A DNA stretch of 64,000 bases. It comes from Rhizopus sp. PT2906. Taxonomy: Eukaryota > Mucoromycota > Mucoromycetes > Mucorales > Rhizopodaceae. Below are positions 44,634 through 56,259 of the stretch, piece after piece. Each line of letters starts with the position of its first letter. Within the stretch, counting starts at the first letter, position 1. The stretch lies in NCBI GenBank assembly GCA_025529335.1, contig JAMYHX010000022.1:1-64000 (forward strand), in the 5' to 3' direction. The notes below the pieces were generated by a model that was not told where the DNA came from, did no database searches, and saw only the letters and a program-made list of their open reading frames with translations. The position numbers were made by a program, and so were the translations under genes.

Positions 44634-47600
44634 TTACAAATCATCCTCTTCATGCATTTGAACAGTCGTGTTCGGTTGATAAGAAGGAGCGTGGTAGTTT
44701 CTTTGGGTTAGTGGGATATGGGAAGCAGAACTAGCGTCTGTATCTTGTCTGGAGAACGTCGTAGGCTTGGGCGACATGAACGCATCATCTACCTTTTCTG
44801 TTCTTGGGTTCTCTGAAAAGTTGGAAGGAAATCGACTGTTCATGTTCCTTGATGAGTTATTGTTTTGGTTCATGTTGTTTAACTGCTTGGCGCGGTTTGC
44901 GTCGTCTAAAGATCGGAACACTTCATCATCAACGTAGTAAGCCTTGAATAACATTTCGAGCATCTGCATTCGTTCTTCCACACGAGCAATACGTTGCGAC
45001 TCGCTTTCATCGATCTGTGTGATATCAGTCATGCTGAATCGATGATGGACAGGATGGACCAGAGGAATACCCGAATTGGTGATCCTGAACTTGGATTGAA
45101 GGCCACGAAGGAGAGAACGTTTCATTTCACCCACGCTCCATCGGTGAACAACTCCCCAAGGAGATCGAGGACGGAAGCCAAAGAGCCAGGTCTGGATGGC
45201 GACTAAGAGACCAAAGATACCACCGACAAATCCAACAGCGTTCACAAGTGTGTATACCTTGACTTCCCTTTCGATAGTACGAACAAATTTATTCGGAACC
45301 ACCGAGAGAATGCCCAGGTCGCCATGAGTCAGGTTGTAGACAGGATTGGGTGCCTCCGCACGGAAAATGGTATCGATTTCAGGAGTAGAATTGGTGATGG
45401 GTAAGAAACCGACGTAATTCCATCCCTTGGGTTGCAAGTATCGATGGTCGATAAGGGTGTAGGTCAATGAATTGTAAGTGAAAGGCTGGATCTCATAAAC
45501 GTTCTCGGCCTGCAAGTCGTTCAATTCGGTCACTCTCCAGTTTTCGATGTCTGCAGGGTTCATGATAACCTCGTTAGGAAGACCATAGACTACCAAGTTG
45601 GGATCCATCTTTTGAGGATATACCGAGACGTGAATACGAGCGTAGGTGGCGGCTGGGTCACCAAAGAAGGTGAAGAGCAGTCTAGTTCCGTTATTGTTTC
45701 CTGAAGTAGAGGTAAGCACAAAATCAGAGGATGGCTTGAACAGGTAACAAACGACAGCTCCTAAGGAGTCTGCAAACACAGGCTGGAAAATGCTCATGTC
45801 TAATGGTTGTATATATTGATTACAACTGTATCCAGCATTAGTGCTACAGGCGACACCCAAAGCTCTGACAGGGTCAGTTGCTGGGCTGTAACTGGTTGGG
45901 AAACCGTCAAAACAGAATCGAACGTCTAAATAGAGTAAGTATACAAAGATATATTAGAGGTTTTCTTTGTTCTACCTGGAATTTCAACCGTTGCCGTAGC
46001 TTCTTCGATAGTTTGAGTTACATTCGGACTATCAATGGCTTGGCGAATAACAAAGGCCAAAAAGACAGCAAAGATGAACAACAAGATGATTTGGAAAATG
46101 ATTCTCGTTGTTTCTGCCCAAAGAGGTTCACCAGTACTAGTGTAAAATATGAGTATATAAAAAAGAAAAGGGAAAAATATACACATACCGTGGCTTCCAG
46201 ATGTCTCTGTGTATACGTTTGATAAGCCATCTAACGTAGGACTGGAACTTCCAGAGTAAGAATAAAAGAATGATCACGACGACGACACAAGCGACAGTGA
46301 CGCCTGCGATCAAACCAGCAGAAACAGAAGATTCTGGGGCTGCCTGAGCTTGAAAACTTTGGAGCCATGCACCTGAATCAATTTCCCAAACATTGATATC
46401 GTTTATATAGGCATTCAGGGCCTCACCTTTATATTAAAAATAAAAAAAAATTAGAATGTGTCATAAGACGAGCATGTTACTATAGTTACCAAATGCTACT
46501 GTAAGATGCTTTCCATCTAAAATTCCAGCTGATGCATAAGAACGTCTAGAAGGAGGAATACCACTGACACTAGGAAGAGACCAAGTCCAACTGGATGTAT
46601 CCAAGATAGCTATGGCATTCAAATACATTCTATTTCTTTCCTGTTCTCCATTATCACCTATAATAAAGAATATGTTGATATCACACGTGATTTTCTTTTT
46701 CTTTTTACTTGCCTCCAAAAATAATGATTTTGTTGTCCGAAGCTATTTTTAAAATAAAAAAATTGACAAAATAAGAATAATTATAAAGAAAATGATCACT
46801 ATAACAACTTACTGACAACTGCATTATGGTTTGCTCTTACTGAAGGGTAGCTAGAACCAGCAGGTTTTACTGGTTGCATACTCCATGCATTTGTCTTTGT
46901 ATTGTACACTGTTACTTGGTTCATTGGCACTAACTCCGTCTTACCCTGAGGATTAACGTAGATACCACCCAAGACGACAATTAGACCATTGCTATTATTG
47001 GAAACAGGTGTTAAAAATAAGTAGATTTTTTTAGTGTCAAAAATTTTACCTTAGGTATGATGCTGTATGACCGTAACGTTTGATTGTGGAATCCTGCAAG
47101 GGTGTGAACTGGCCAGTGGTAATATCCAACTTGTATAAATCAGAAAATATACTGGTTCCATTAACAGCGCCACCACCGTAGATATAGATACTGTTCTGTC
47201 CATCATAAGTGGCTGAATGAAAATAACGGTTGCCTGGTAAAGTGGAATTTGTACCATTATTTGGTGTATTGGATGGTGCAGCAGTCCAAGTTTGTGTGTC
47301 AAATGAATACGAATAATATGGGAGTGTCGATTGATTGTTGGCTGATTCTGTTAAACCACCGAGGAGATAAAAATTATTATTGTTTGCCATTACTGCTTGA
47401 GCATAAACAACGCCAGGGGGTGTATTTTTTTGTGGTAGAGTATTCCAAGTAAAAGATGTCGTTGTTTGAGTCAAGGAATAGAATGTATTCGTAAAACGAG
47501 TCGTTGAATTTTCTCCACCAAATAATAAAAGACTTGAATTTCTTTGTGCTGTAGCCATACCACCCATAAAGGGTAGTTTACTCATGAACCCATCTGCGTC

Positions 47601-47663
47601 TCCAAAGAAATAAGCATACGTATGAGTTATTAAAAGAAGACTCAGTAGTATTTCTAGCTTCAT
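44634..47663 (-). CDS. Kelch-repeat ectodomain protein with three membrane segments
   Basis: Seven exons (47663-47050, 46991-46813, 46742-46713, 46657-46490, 46426-46189, 46136-45976, 45925-44634) encode 893 residues. A signal peptide (MKLEILLSLLLITHTYAYF) precedes a kelch propeller with at least five blade motifs: LLLFGGEN, FYLLGGL, IYIYGGGA, IVVLGGIY and IIIFGGDN. A first membrane helix (VTVACVVVVIILLFLLW) is followed by a basic loop (KRIHRDIWKPR), and a second helix (IIFQIILLFIFAVFLAFVI). A second, cysteine-bearing extracellular domain of about 270 residues follows (VRFCFDGFP, VACSTNAGYSC), then a third helix (VGFVGGIFGLLVAIQTWLF). The long cytosolic tail has a short coiled coil (RIARVEERMQMLEMLF) and a polar disordered end. 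The function is unknown; a cell-surface sensor or adhesion role is inference. The third intron uses a GC donor (GCAAGT). Confidence 0.83.
46658..46712 (-). other. GC-AG intron in the kelch gene
   Basis: On the minus strand the exon ends GGAG and the intron begins GCAAGT at 46712, ending TATAG at 46658 (55 bases). Only this boundary keeps the blade motif IIIFGGDNGEQ in frame. The GT two bases into GCAAGT's tail (GTAAAA) would lead to a stop in the next exon. Confidence 0.8.
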
Positions 47664-48354
47664 CTTCTATTGTGTGTCTTGTGAAAAAGAAAGAGAGAAA
47701 AAGAAAGAGAAAGAAAATGACAAAATATAAAAGGGGATATTTAATTAAAAAAAAATAACTAAAGCCCATTTGTGTATCACAGGAAAAAAGTTCTCGACTT
47801 TTGATATTGTTCATCTCTATTTAATACCTTAGTCATCTATTAATGCATAACATAACTATCAAGCATTTGATTGTTCAAAAGGAAAGAAGAAAAAATCATA
47901 ACAATGGGACATTTTTAAAGTGGTTTTGTGTATCCTCAAAAAGAGAAAGAAAGAGATGAATGGAACAAGCACATTCCTCTTCTCTCTCTCTCTCTCTTTA
48001 TTCCCTTTGTTTAAAGGGGATGCTTGAATAAAGATATTCAAATAAGCATCGCCAACTTTAATCAGCTCTATTTGAAAAAGATGTGCTTGTTACTACGACG
48101 TTTAAATATGTAATAAAATAAACATAATAAATGTGTCACTGGTTGTCATGTACCAAAGTATATTAAAAAGTGTACCTTTTATCATTCAATATCTGTATTA
48201 AACTGTCATTTCTTGGCAAATAAAACAGCTTATTCTGTGAAATTCGTATTATGGCATAATAACAAATAGAATTACTGCCCGTTACCTAGGTTGAGCTACG
48301 GTGTACCCAACATTTACCCCGCTTTCCTTTTCTTTCTCTTTTTTTCCTATACTC
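47664..48354. promoter_or_regulatory. Divergent intergenic region
   Basis: 691 bases between the kelch gene (minus) and the unknown acidic protein gene (plus). Both flanks are pyrimidine-rich toward their genes. A CT microsatellite lies at about 47980-47998. No gene seen. Confidence 0.5.
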
Positions 48355-49074
48355 ATGACACACAAAGACGTGCAATCAACAGTTGATTCAAATGAAGCGA
48401 TAAAAGAGAGTATAACAGTTGAAAAGGAAGTGACAGTAACTGAATCCAACACTACTGAGAATGATCCAAATGTAGAAAGCGCTATTATTACTACAACCAC
48501 TACTGCTACTACTACGACTGAGTCATCACTAACGATGACAAAAAATAGTAGTCAATCCTCTGATCAAACAGTCATTGTATCCACTGATTCAATTCAGTCC
48601 CAACTGTCTCGATCCAATAGTCAAGATCCCATGTGGCGATCAAGAAGTGATCTTCGTATAATACAAACTAGAGCTGAGCTTATTCGAAATGCTTATAACA
48701 TGCAAAGAAGACATACCAATATGGCAGATACCCCACTTAATACAACTCCCGTAGCAAGTAAAAGTCTTTTTTTTAAAAAAAAAGAGTTCCTTCACTAAAC
48801 CATTTTTATCTTAGAACACGACATGGACCTCCTCCAAGCATCCCCTTCCTTCTTTTCTTCAGACCGCAGCAGCTTTCAATTATTACAACAACAAAGCTCA
48901 CTTGGCAGCCTTTCTGCAGACCAAGAGTTGAGTGAGAACCCAGATCCTTGTGGCTTTTCAATAGATGCAAATCAATCTACAAAAACCTCAAATGAAGAAC
49001 TGGATGATACAGCCAATGAGGATGAAGAAGAAGACTTTGATGAGCCAAATGTGCCACTTTCTGCTTCACTTTAA
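48355..49074 (+). CDS. Hypothetical acidic Ser/Thr-rich protein
   Basis: Two exons (48355-48757, 48815-49074) encode 220 residues from the first ATG after a polypyrimidine leader. I do not recognise the family. The first 90 residues are Thr/Ser/Glu/Val-rich, including a threonine run (TTTTTATTTTESS). A more ordered, basic helix-like segment spans residues about 95-120 (DPMWRSRSDLRIIQTRAELIRNAYNMQRRH) and is the most likely conserved element. The C-terminus is strongly acidic (DDTANEDEEEDFDEP). The composition suggests a nuclear or cytosolic, largely disordered protein. Splice phase and the long open frame support a real gene. Confidence 0.6.
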
Positions 49075-49181
49075 GGAGACACAAAAGATGTGATTTATTT
49101 ATACATTAGAAGAGAGATTTCATTTTTATACAAAATCATATAGAAATAAAGTAATAAAAAACATTCATTTACATTGTTTTC

Positions 49182-50165
49182 TTAAGCAGTACGACCATGG
49201 GCAATGTTATCACCCTTGGCAGCTCTAGCTTCATTTCCTGTAAGCTTGCCAGCCATCCTCTCGAAGCCACCCTTGATCTTTTCACCAGCAGTAGGCTTAC
49301 GGTCAAGATCACTGGTGCTCGTAGGATGATCATCAGTATAACGACCAGTATCAGAAGCACCAGTAGGACCTCCAGAGACCATCGTGTCATCACGTCCGCG
49401 ACGTTCATCAATACCGCCCAAATTGTCTTGATGTTTTGAGTGGTGAGAAGCACCATGGTCACCAGCGAGGGCAGAACCTGTTTGGCCAGTATAGCCCGTT
49501 TGGCCCGTTTGACCTGTTTGACTTGTCTGACCTGTTTGACCTGTTTGACCTGTTTGACCTGTTTGACCTGTTTGACCTGTTTGACCTGTTTGACCTGTTT
49601 GACCTGCTTGACCTGCTTGGCTACCATAACCAGTGTCTGTGCCCATGCCCATGCCTGTGCCTGTGCCTGTACCTCTGCCTGTACCAGTACCAGTACCAGT
49701 TTGACCTTGAGAACGAGATCCAGGTAAATCGCTTACATCAGATCTTTGTTCAGCTTCACCGAAACGACCACCTTCAGAACCACCACATCGGATGTTTTGA
49801 GTAGCAGTAACAGAAGGAATACCAGTACCACCTGTGCGGTTACCTTCAGAGGGGTTGTACATGCCAGGAGCATTGTCATCATAGGATGTTTGGTCGACCT
49901 TTCTTGTGTCGGCAACAGGAGCGCCAGAGTAGTTCAAGGGATCATTACGTTCAGATGTGGTTCCTTGAGTACGAGTAGGAGCACTAGCATGTGTATAGGG
50001 GTCATTCAGACCTGTAGCTGCAATACCTTGATTTTCACCCAATTGATTGTTCAATTGGTCATCACGGCCACGACGAAGGTTCGAGGGTTGCTCGTTATTG
50101 TAAGGGTTGGTGTCGTTGAAAGCGTTTGAATCTTGATTGTTATAAGTGTTGTTGTTGTAAGACAT
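49182..50165 (-). CDS. Repeat-rich CsbD/LEA-like stress protein
   Basis: Intronless, 327 residues, extremely hydrophilic. The N-terminal half is rich in Asn, Asp, Gly and Thr. Residues about 155-180 are GT repeats (GTGTGTGRGTGTGTG), followed by about a dozen Thr-Gly-Gln repeats encoded by a 9-base minisatellite on the minus strand. The C-terminal 40 residues (PTAGEKIKGGFERMAGKLTGN, then EARAAKGDNIAHG) resemble the CsbD/hydrophilin-type motif found in stress-induced bacterial and fungal proteins. Such proteins are thought to protect during desiccation or stress; this is family-based inference. No signal peptide. A paralogue-like repeat number variation between strains is likely given the minisatellite. 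Confidence 0.7.
   Translation of the reverse strand: MSYNNNTYNNQDSNAFNDTNPYNNEQPSNLRRGRDDQLNNQLGENQGIAATGLNDPYTHASAPTRTQGTTSERNDPLNYSGAPVADTRKVDQTSYDDNAPGMYNPSEGNRTGGTGIPSVTATQNIRCGGSEGGRFGEAEQRSDVSDLPGSRSQGQTGTGTGTGRGTGTGTGMGMGTDTGYGSQAGQAGQTGQTGQTGQTGQTGQTGQTGQTGQTSQTGQTGQTGYTGQTGSALAGDHGASHHSKHQDNLGGIDERRGRDDTMVSGGPTGASDTGRYTDDHPTSTSDLDRKPTAGEKIKGGFERMAGKLTGNEARAAKGDNIAHGRTA
49497..49620. repeat. 9-base minisatellite inside the CsbD-like gene
   Basis: Tandem copies of TGTTTGACC (plus strand) run almost perfectly, with single variants such as TGTTTGACT, TGTCTGACC and TGCTTGACC. The unit length is a multiple of three, so copy-number change keeps the Thr-Gly-Gln frame open. A second, GT-rich hexamer-like array follows at about 49638-49705. 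Confidence 0.9.
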
Positions 50166-50585
50166 TTTGTATGATAATGAAGATCGACAGCACTTGTCTC
50201 TCTCATTATTTATATATTTTTCAGTAGTTATGCAATGACTTAGGATCTACGTCAGACCTTATTTCATGCAACTTTAACGCTCACCATGACGTCCATTTTC
50301 AAAAAAGGGGAAAGCTTAAACTAATTTGGCTTATTGTTTGCATTATATGAACCCTTTAGCTTGATGGACTATTTGCATTATGTGAATCTATTAAGCTATT
50401 CCCACTTTCGTTAGAATAGACACTAAGGAACGTGCCAATCCTTTTTGCATTACCTTAAACCATTTCCTTATTTAAAATTTACTGGCAACGTCATCGCATT
50501 GTCGGAATCTTAAAAGCTCAAGAGTCCCCAATTGTGCAAAAATGAAAACATTTTGAGCAATGAGAGAAGAGAGGAACTAAAGTAA
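50166..50585. promoter_or_regulatory. Divergent promoter region
   Basis: 420 bases between the CsbD-like gene (minus) and the Ugo1-like gene (plus). GGGGAAAG at about 50308 and AAAAGGGG-type sequences are present; their reverse complement CCCC resembles the stress-response element core, but this is weak. A 14-base sequence, TGCATTATRTGAAY, occurs twice (about 50338-50351 and 50374-50387). Confidence 0.4.
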
Positions 50586-52197
50586 ATGCAATCTAACCAA
50601 AATCAACCTTTTACGCCATTTTCTCCATTAGGCAAGAATGGAGTAAGACCTTATTATGCTCCAGGTCTTGGCGCAGGAAACTACACGAACATTGCAGTTG
50701 ATCAACCTGGCGCTCCCTATTATACTGTAGATTACCCTGATGACTTGATTGATTCAAGAGCTGCAGCCAGAGAACTCATCAACTTTACTGTACTCAAATT
50801 TCTTACAACCGCTGTCAACAGTCCGTTTGAAGTGTCCAAGACACTGTTACAGGTACAGTACATGCCACGTGAAGATTTGCCAGTAGCGAAGAGAACAACA
50901 ACTGTTCAAGAAGGCGAATCAGATATTGAGGATGAAGTAAATATTCATAAAAAAAAAAAATAGCTACAAACATACTCTAATGAGAACATGGTTAGGCTGG
51001 TCCATATTCAGAAGAAGACGAAGAAGAAGACGAGGAGGATGAAGAAGAAGAACACTCAGGACGACGTAGACACCCTTCAGCTACAGATGACCCCTTAACA
51101 ACAGGCAGTTCATTGAATATTGATGATCCCATCTTTAAAAAGAAGGTACCTCTTAATGCAGACGGATACATTGTGCGTACAAGTGTCTATGATGATTCGA
51201 CACGACCACCTCATCAAATCAAGCCAATTAATGGTGGTGTCTGGCAGGGTATCGGAAGACTGTTGCATCATCCTCATGAAGGTGTGCGCTCCTTGTTTAA
51301 AGGACAATTTACAAATTGGCTCTACGAAATTTCACACTTATTCCTGCAGCCAACACTGGAAGGCACGTTGAATGATATGTTTGATCTCTATGATGACACA
51401 GTACCATTGGTGCACTTGGATAGTGTAGGCCCAAATCTAGCTACACTGGTAGCCAGTAATCTTATTGTTGGGATACTTCTGAGTCCTCTTGAACTCATCA
51501 AGACAAGGTATTACATCATTTTCTATTTTTTACACACGACTCATTGCAGTATTTAGAATGATTGTACAGTCAGCATCGCCGCTTCAGCGCAAATACAAAG
51601 GACCTTTCCATGCACTGGCAACCATCTGGAAAGAAGAAGGCGGTTTCAAGGGTCTTTACTTTTCTCACAATTTCTTGCCCACCGTCTTGTACCACACCAT
51701 CACTCTACTTTTCCAAAATATTACACCTTTGATCATTGACCGCGTGCTTTGCATCTCAGCAAGTGAATCGCCTTTCTTGTACAGTCTTGCCGAATTAGGA
51801 TTAAATACACTCGAGATTTTGATCACACTGCCTCTTGACACCATCCGTAAGCGTATGCAGTGCCAGATCAGAACACGAACACCTGGGAATAAACGATTTG
51901 AACCTGTGGTAGCACTAAGGCCTGTACCTTACACAGGCGTGATCAATGCTGTCTACTGCATAGCAAAAGAAGAAGGTGGTCCAAGAAAGAAGTCTAGAAA
52001 AGAAAATAGATACACAAACTGGAACATAAGAAGTCTATATCGCGGATTCACTATGGAATGTACGTCAAACATTGTCCTATTCTTTTTGCACGCTATCAGT
52101 GGCGTTGAAGGTAAAAAGAAACAGAGGAAGGAAAGGAATGATGGGAATAATAACGATCTTTTTTTTTATTATTCTAGATGATTATGAAGATTTCTAA
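50586..52197 (+). CDS. UGO1: Ugo1-like mitochondrial carrier-family protein
   Basis: In yeast, Ugo1 sits in the mitochondrial outer membrane and links Fzo1 and Mgm1 during fusion. Exons 50586-50936, 50996-51507, 51557-52110 and 52178-52197 encode 478 residues. The degenerate carrier motifs NSPFEVSKTLLQ, LSPLELIKTR and TLPLDTIRKRMQ mark the repeated carrier modules (the canonical form is PxDxxKxR). Between modules one and two lies an acidic loop (EEDEEEDEEDEEEE). Domain order, degenerate motifs and length fit the Ugo1/SLC25A46 group rather than a solute transporter. The last exon has only 20 bases and encodes the end DDYEDF. The gene converges on the Ena-type ATPase, with 36 bases between stop codons. 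Confidence 0.85.
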
Positions 52198-52233
52198 AAT
52201 GATAATAATAATAATAAATCTGGATTCATTTAT

Positions 52234-55200
52234 CTAAAAGAACTTTCTCTTGATTCCTTTGTAAGCTTCTACGATCATAATGTATACAACGACAGAAGCA
52301 GCTGTCATGCCCCATTCCCATGTAATAGGCTTATGCTTAAAGACGTCTGTATTCAAAACGGGAACATAGAGTGTAATGACTAAGAGAACAAGCCCAAACA
52401 AGGTACTCCAGAAAAGATACTTGTTTTGTTGACCAGTTAAGGCAGACCATGTCCATGTTGGATTGCGAAGGTCACGACAGGTGAAGCCATGTACAAGAAT
52501 GAGGATAGTAAGCGTCGCAAAGAGAGCACCACGCGCACGAAACACTTCGTCACACGCTTCAGAGTAATAGTGATTACAGCCTGCCCCAAGGTTACCTGTT
52601 CCCCAACCATAGACAACAACAATAAAGTTTATCAGACAAATGATACCAATGGTGACACCATAAAAATGAATGTCTATCAGATTAGAGTAAGAGAATAGTC
52701 CATCTTTTCGACTACGGGGAGGCTGAAGCATTTGGTCCTTGTGAATAGGCTCCAGGCCTAAGCTCATAGCTGGGGGAGAACTAGTGATGATATTGTTGAA
52801 CAAAATCTGTACAGGTGACATGGGGAAAACAGATTCACCATTAGCATCCACAAAGGCAAGTCCCAAAAGTAAAGGTGTCAATTCAGCTACATTTCCAGAT
52901 ACCATATGCACCACAAAGCGTGCAATATTTCCAAACACACGGCGTCCTTCTTCAATTGCCTTGACAATAGTCGCAAAGTTGTCATCGACCAGGACAATGT
53001 CTGCAGCTTGCTTAGCAACGTCAGAACCATTTTCACCCATAGCAATACCGATATCTGATTCTTTCAAAGAGGGACTATCGTTTACACCGTCACCTGTCAT
53101 GCCTGCTATTTTCTTGCGTCGATGGAGTGCTTCAATCATCTTAACCTTTGTGTCTGGGCTACAGCGTGCAATGACCAAAGGAAGATCAGGAAGTGCGTCG
53201 ATTTGTTCGACGGAGAGTTTATCGAATCGTTGAGCAGACATGACCAAATCTGTCTTTCCATCACCGATATGAGGTTTAGCCACGGCTTTAGCGCGTTCGT
53301 ACATTTCATCGTCTTCGTCAAGACCATAAGTAGCCGGCAAGATGTTGACTTCACGTGCAATGGCTGTAGCTGTTGCAATGTGGTCACCAGTAAGCATATG
53401 AACAGTAATACCCGCCTTGTGACATTCGTCCACGGCATCCTTGGATTCAGTTCTTGGAGGGTCATAGATACCAACGAGTCCAAGAAATATCATCTCTTGT
53501 TCAATATATTCTCGCGAAAATGTGTCAGATGTCACTTGACCTTCGTATTTGATGCGACGGTAAGCGAGGGAAAGAACACGAAGGCCGCCTTTGGCCAAAG
53601 CCTCCACATTAGGAAGCACAAGTGCTTGAAGTTCTTGGCTTGACATGAATTCGATATCATGTTCATCAGACATTTGTACGCCAACACAACAGTCGAGAAC
53701 ACGTTCAGTGGCACCTTTCAGAAAAGCAATATATCTACCATTAGGAGCATGACAGAGGACACTCATACGCTTAATTGAAGAGTCAAAGGGATACTCGGCA
53801 ACAAGGTCCCAGCCATCATCAGGGTTGTTTTTCTTGATTAAGCTTGGTTTTCCATTTTGAAGTTTATGTGCAAATACTTGAAGGGCAACCTATCATAGAA
53901 ATGTTAAGCAGGCTTTTTATTTTTATCACATGCTTTGGTTACCTCTGTAGGGTCTCCAATACCGATCCATTCGTTTGTATGCTTATCTTTACGAACTTCA
54001 CTCATGTTACATAAAGCTGCTGAGTTAACCAATGTCTGAAAGCCTTGATCCATATTTTCCCTGGTGACTATAGTATCACTAGACTCTAGTTTGACTTGAC
54101 CTTCTATTGTAAAACCAATGCCACTAACAGAATAAAACCCAGCATTTGGCCTCCAAAGTCTTGTGAGAACCATTTTGGATTGAGTCAATGTACCCGTCTT
54201 ATCAGAGCAAACGTTGGTGACAGATCCGAGTAGTTCTAAAGCAGCTAGACGACGTACGAGTGCCTTGCTTTTAGCCATACTGTATACACCAAATGCCTGA
54301 GTGAGTGTGACAACAGCGACAAGACCTTCTGGAATCACAGCAATTGATGTAGAAATAGCATAAAGAATGACTTCATCGTTAATATGGAATTTTGCGGCAC
54401 CAAATACGATAATAATGGAAATAATAGCAACAGCAAGTAAAACGAGGGCCATGCGATCAAGTGACTTTTGAAGAGGCGTCTTTGTGCTATCACCACTATC
54501 GAGCAATCTTTTTGCAATTTTACCAATTTCAGTTTGCATACCAGTAGCAGTGACAATGGCCTTTCCTCGGCCCTTTGTCAGGACTGTGCTAGAATAGCCC
54601 ATATTGATGCGATCGCCTAGCGGAACATCTTCCCCTTGAATAGCGCCTGTACTACAATGTTATAAATACAGTTAATAGAATATTCTATAAAGGAATTGCA
54701 TTTTCAACTAACGCTTTGTTAACAGGAACACTTTCGCCTGTCAAGAGAGCTTCGTCAACGTCCATATTGAATGCTCTAAAAAGAAAAAAGTATTATATTC
54801 TTGTCTGTTTAGGGAAAGCAAGGTAACTTACTCTATAATTCTGCAATCAGCTCCTATAACATCACCACTCTTCAAGATCAGAATATCGCCTGGAACAAGC
54901 TCACGTGTAGGAATAGTCTTTTGATGACCATTACGAATGACTTGACTGGTTGGAGAAGCCATTTGTCTCAAAGAGTCCATTGTTTTTTCAGCCTTGAATT
55001 CTTGCATAAAACCCACTCCGGCGTTAATAAACATGATAGCACAGATAACACCACCTTCTATATAGTCTTTAAAGACAAAAGACACGACCTATCGATGTTA
55101 AATACAGAGAGCTCTTTTTTGCCGCATGGGCCAATGATATTTACCATAGCTATAAGCAGAATTAAAACCATAACGTTCATGAACTGCTTGATTATCAGTT

Positions 55201-55561
55201 TAACTGGGTTAACACCACCTTCTCCTTCCATTTCATTGTAGTGAACACGTCTTTCTTCTATAACAGATTCAGCTAAACCATCATTCAGATCAGACTTCAA
55301 TAATTGTGTAACAGTATCAAGATCCATTGCATGATAAGGAGGACCTTCGGATCGTTCCAATTGATCCGTATTTCTTCTCTTTCTTTTGACGAGGTTCATT
55401 TTACTCATCAAGACACTCCGGATCGACTTTGTATCAAAATCAGAGGAGCTCTGTTCTGTAGAGGAGCGAAACAATAGCTTATGCGAGTGTTTTTCATGTT
55501 TTTGTGGTTCATCAAACTGAATTGTCTGGTTATTGTTATTACGCGTTTGATTAAGATCCAT
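52234..55561 (-). CDS. ENA1: Ena-type P-type (IID) sodium/potassium-export ATPase
   Basis: Five exons (55561-55145, 55088-54832, 54775-54713, 54651-53943, 53889-52234) encode 1033 residues. The P-type order is complete: N-terminal cation-ATPase segment, actuator loop LLTGESVPVNK, ion-site helix IPEGLVAVVT, phosphorylation site CSDKTGTLTQ near residue 400, nucleotide-binding KGATERVLD, hinge MTGDGVNDSPSLK, and C-terminal helices. The combination NDSPSLK with PEGL and a short N-terminus points to fungal type IID Na+/K+ exporters rather than calcium pumps, which usually have NDAPAL. It would expel Na+ or K+ at the plasma membrane under salt or alkaline stress. The first 100 residues are polar and lysine-rich. 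The actuator region is split by two short introns around a 63-base exon. Confidence 0.92.
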
Positions 55562-56259
55562 CAAAAGTTTAATAAATAAAGAAGAAATACATCACCCTTT
55601 TATATCTTCCATTTTCTGTCAAAAACCCAGTTTTTTGAAATTGGAAAACTGAGAAAGGATGAGGTCCCATGATATGCAACGGGAATGATTTCATTGGCGG
55701 AATGGAAAAGATGGAACATGCTTTTTTTCTTTTTAACCTTTTTTAACTGAAACATAACTTTAAGATATAATGCTGACAATGTTTAATTGATGTTTCGCTA
55801 TGTCTGTTTACTGTCTCTCTCTCTGTTCATTGGTCTAATTATCAGACAATCAATGATAGACCATAACTAGATCATCTCTCAATCTCCTAATAAAAACATG
55901 ATCTTGCTAGGATGAATATCTAATTGACATTTAAGCAGATCAATGCTGTATAATCAGCAATTACACAATTCAAAAACATACTGGTCTGAGCTTATTGCTT
56001 TTGATGTATTCGTCATATTTATAATATAGAAAATTTAAGGAGCGACCTTATGATTTTTAGAAAACAATGGCAACTCTTTCGGAAAATAGGAACGCAACGT
56101 GCGCAAGGCAAAAACCCCTCATTGTCCCCCTTCCGAATGTCATGAAAGAGATGGAGAACAGTCACATGTTTGTGACTTGGTTTGTTTCATTCTTCGTCTC
56201 CTCTTTTTGTTGCTGGCTTTTTTTTCCCAGTTGTCGTTTTTGTCTTGCATTCTGCGCAA
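55562..56259. promoter_or_regulatory. Divergent promoter region, Ena-type ATPase and SF1/BBP
   Basis: 698 bases between two divergent starts. A 70-codon ORF (56067-56279, plus) overlaps the SF1 first exon in another frame and matches nothing. No named regulatory site recognised. Confidence 0.5.

Noticed and set aside
49169..49627. Long minus-strand frame with VKQ repeats
   Set aside because: It is the other-frame reading of the 9-base minisatellite in the CsbD-like gene; the repeat keeps several frames open. The CsbD-like frame has a matching C-terminal motif and a proper start.
53122..53643. Plus-strand ORF of 173 codons
   Set aside because: Antisense to the Ena-type ATPase.
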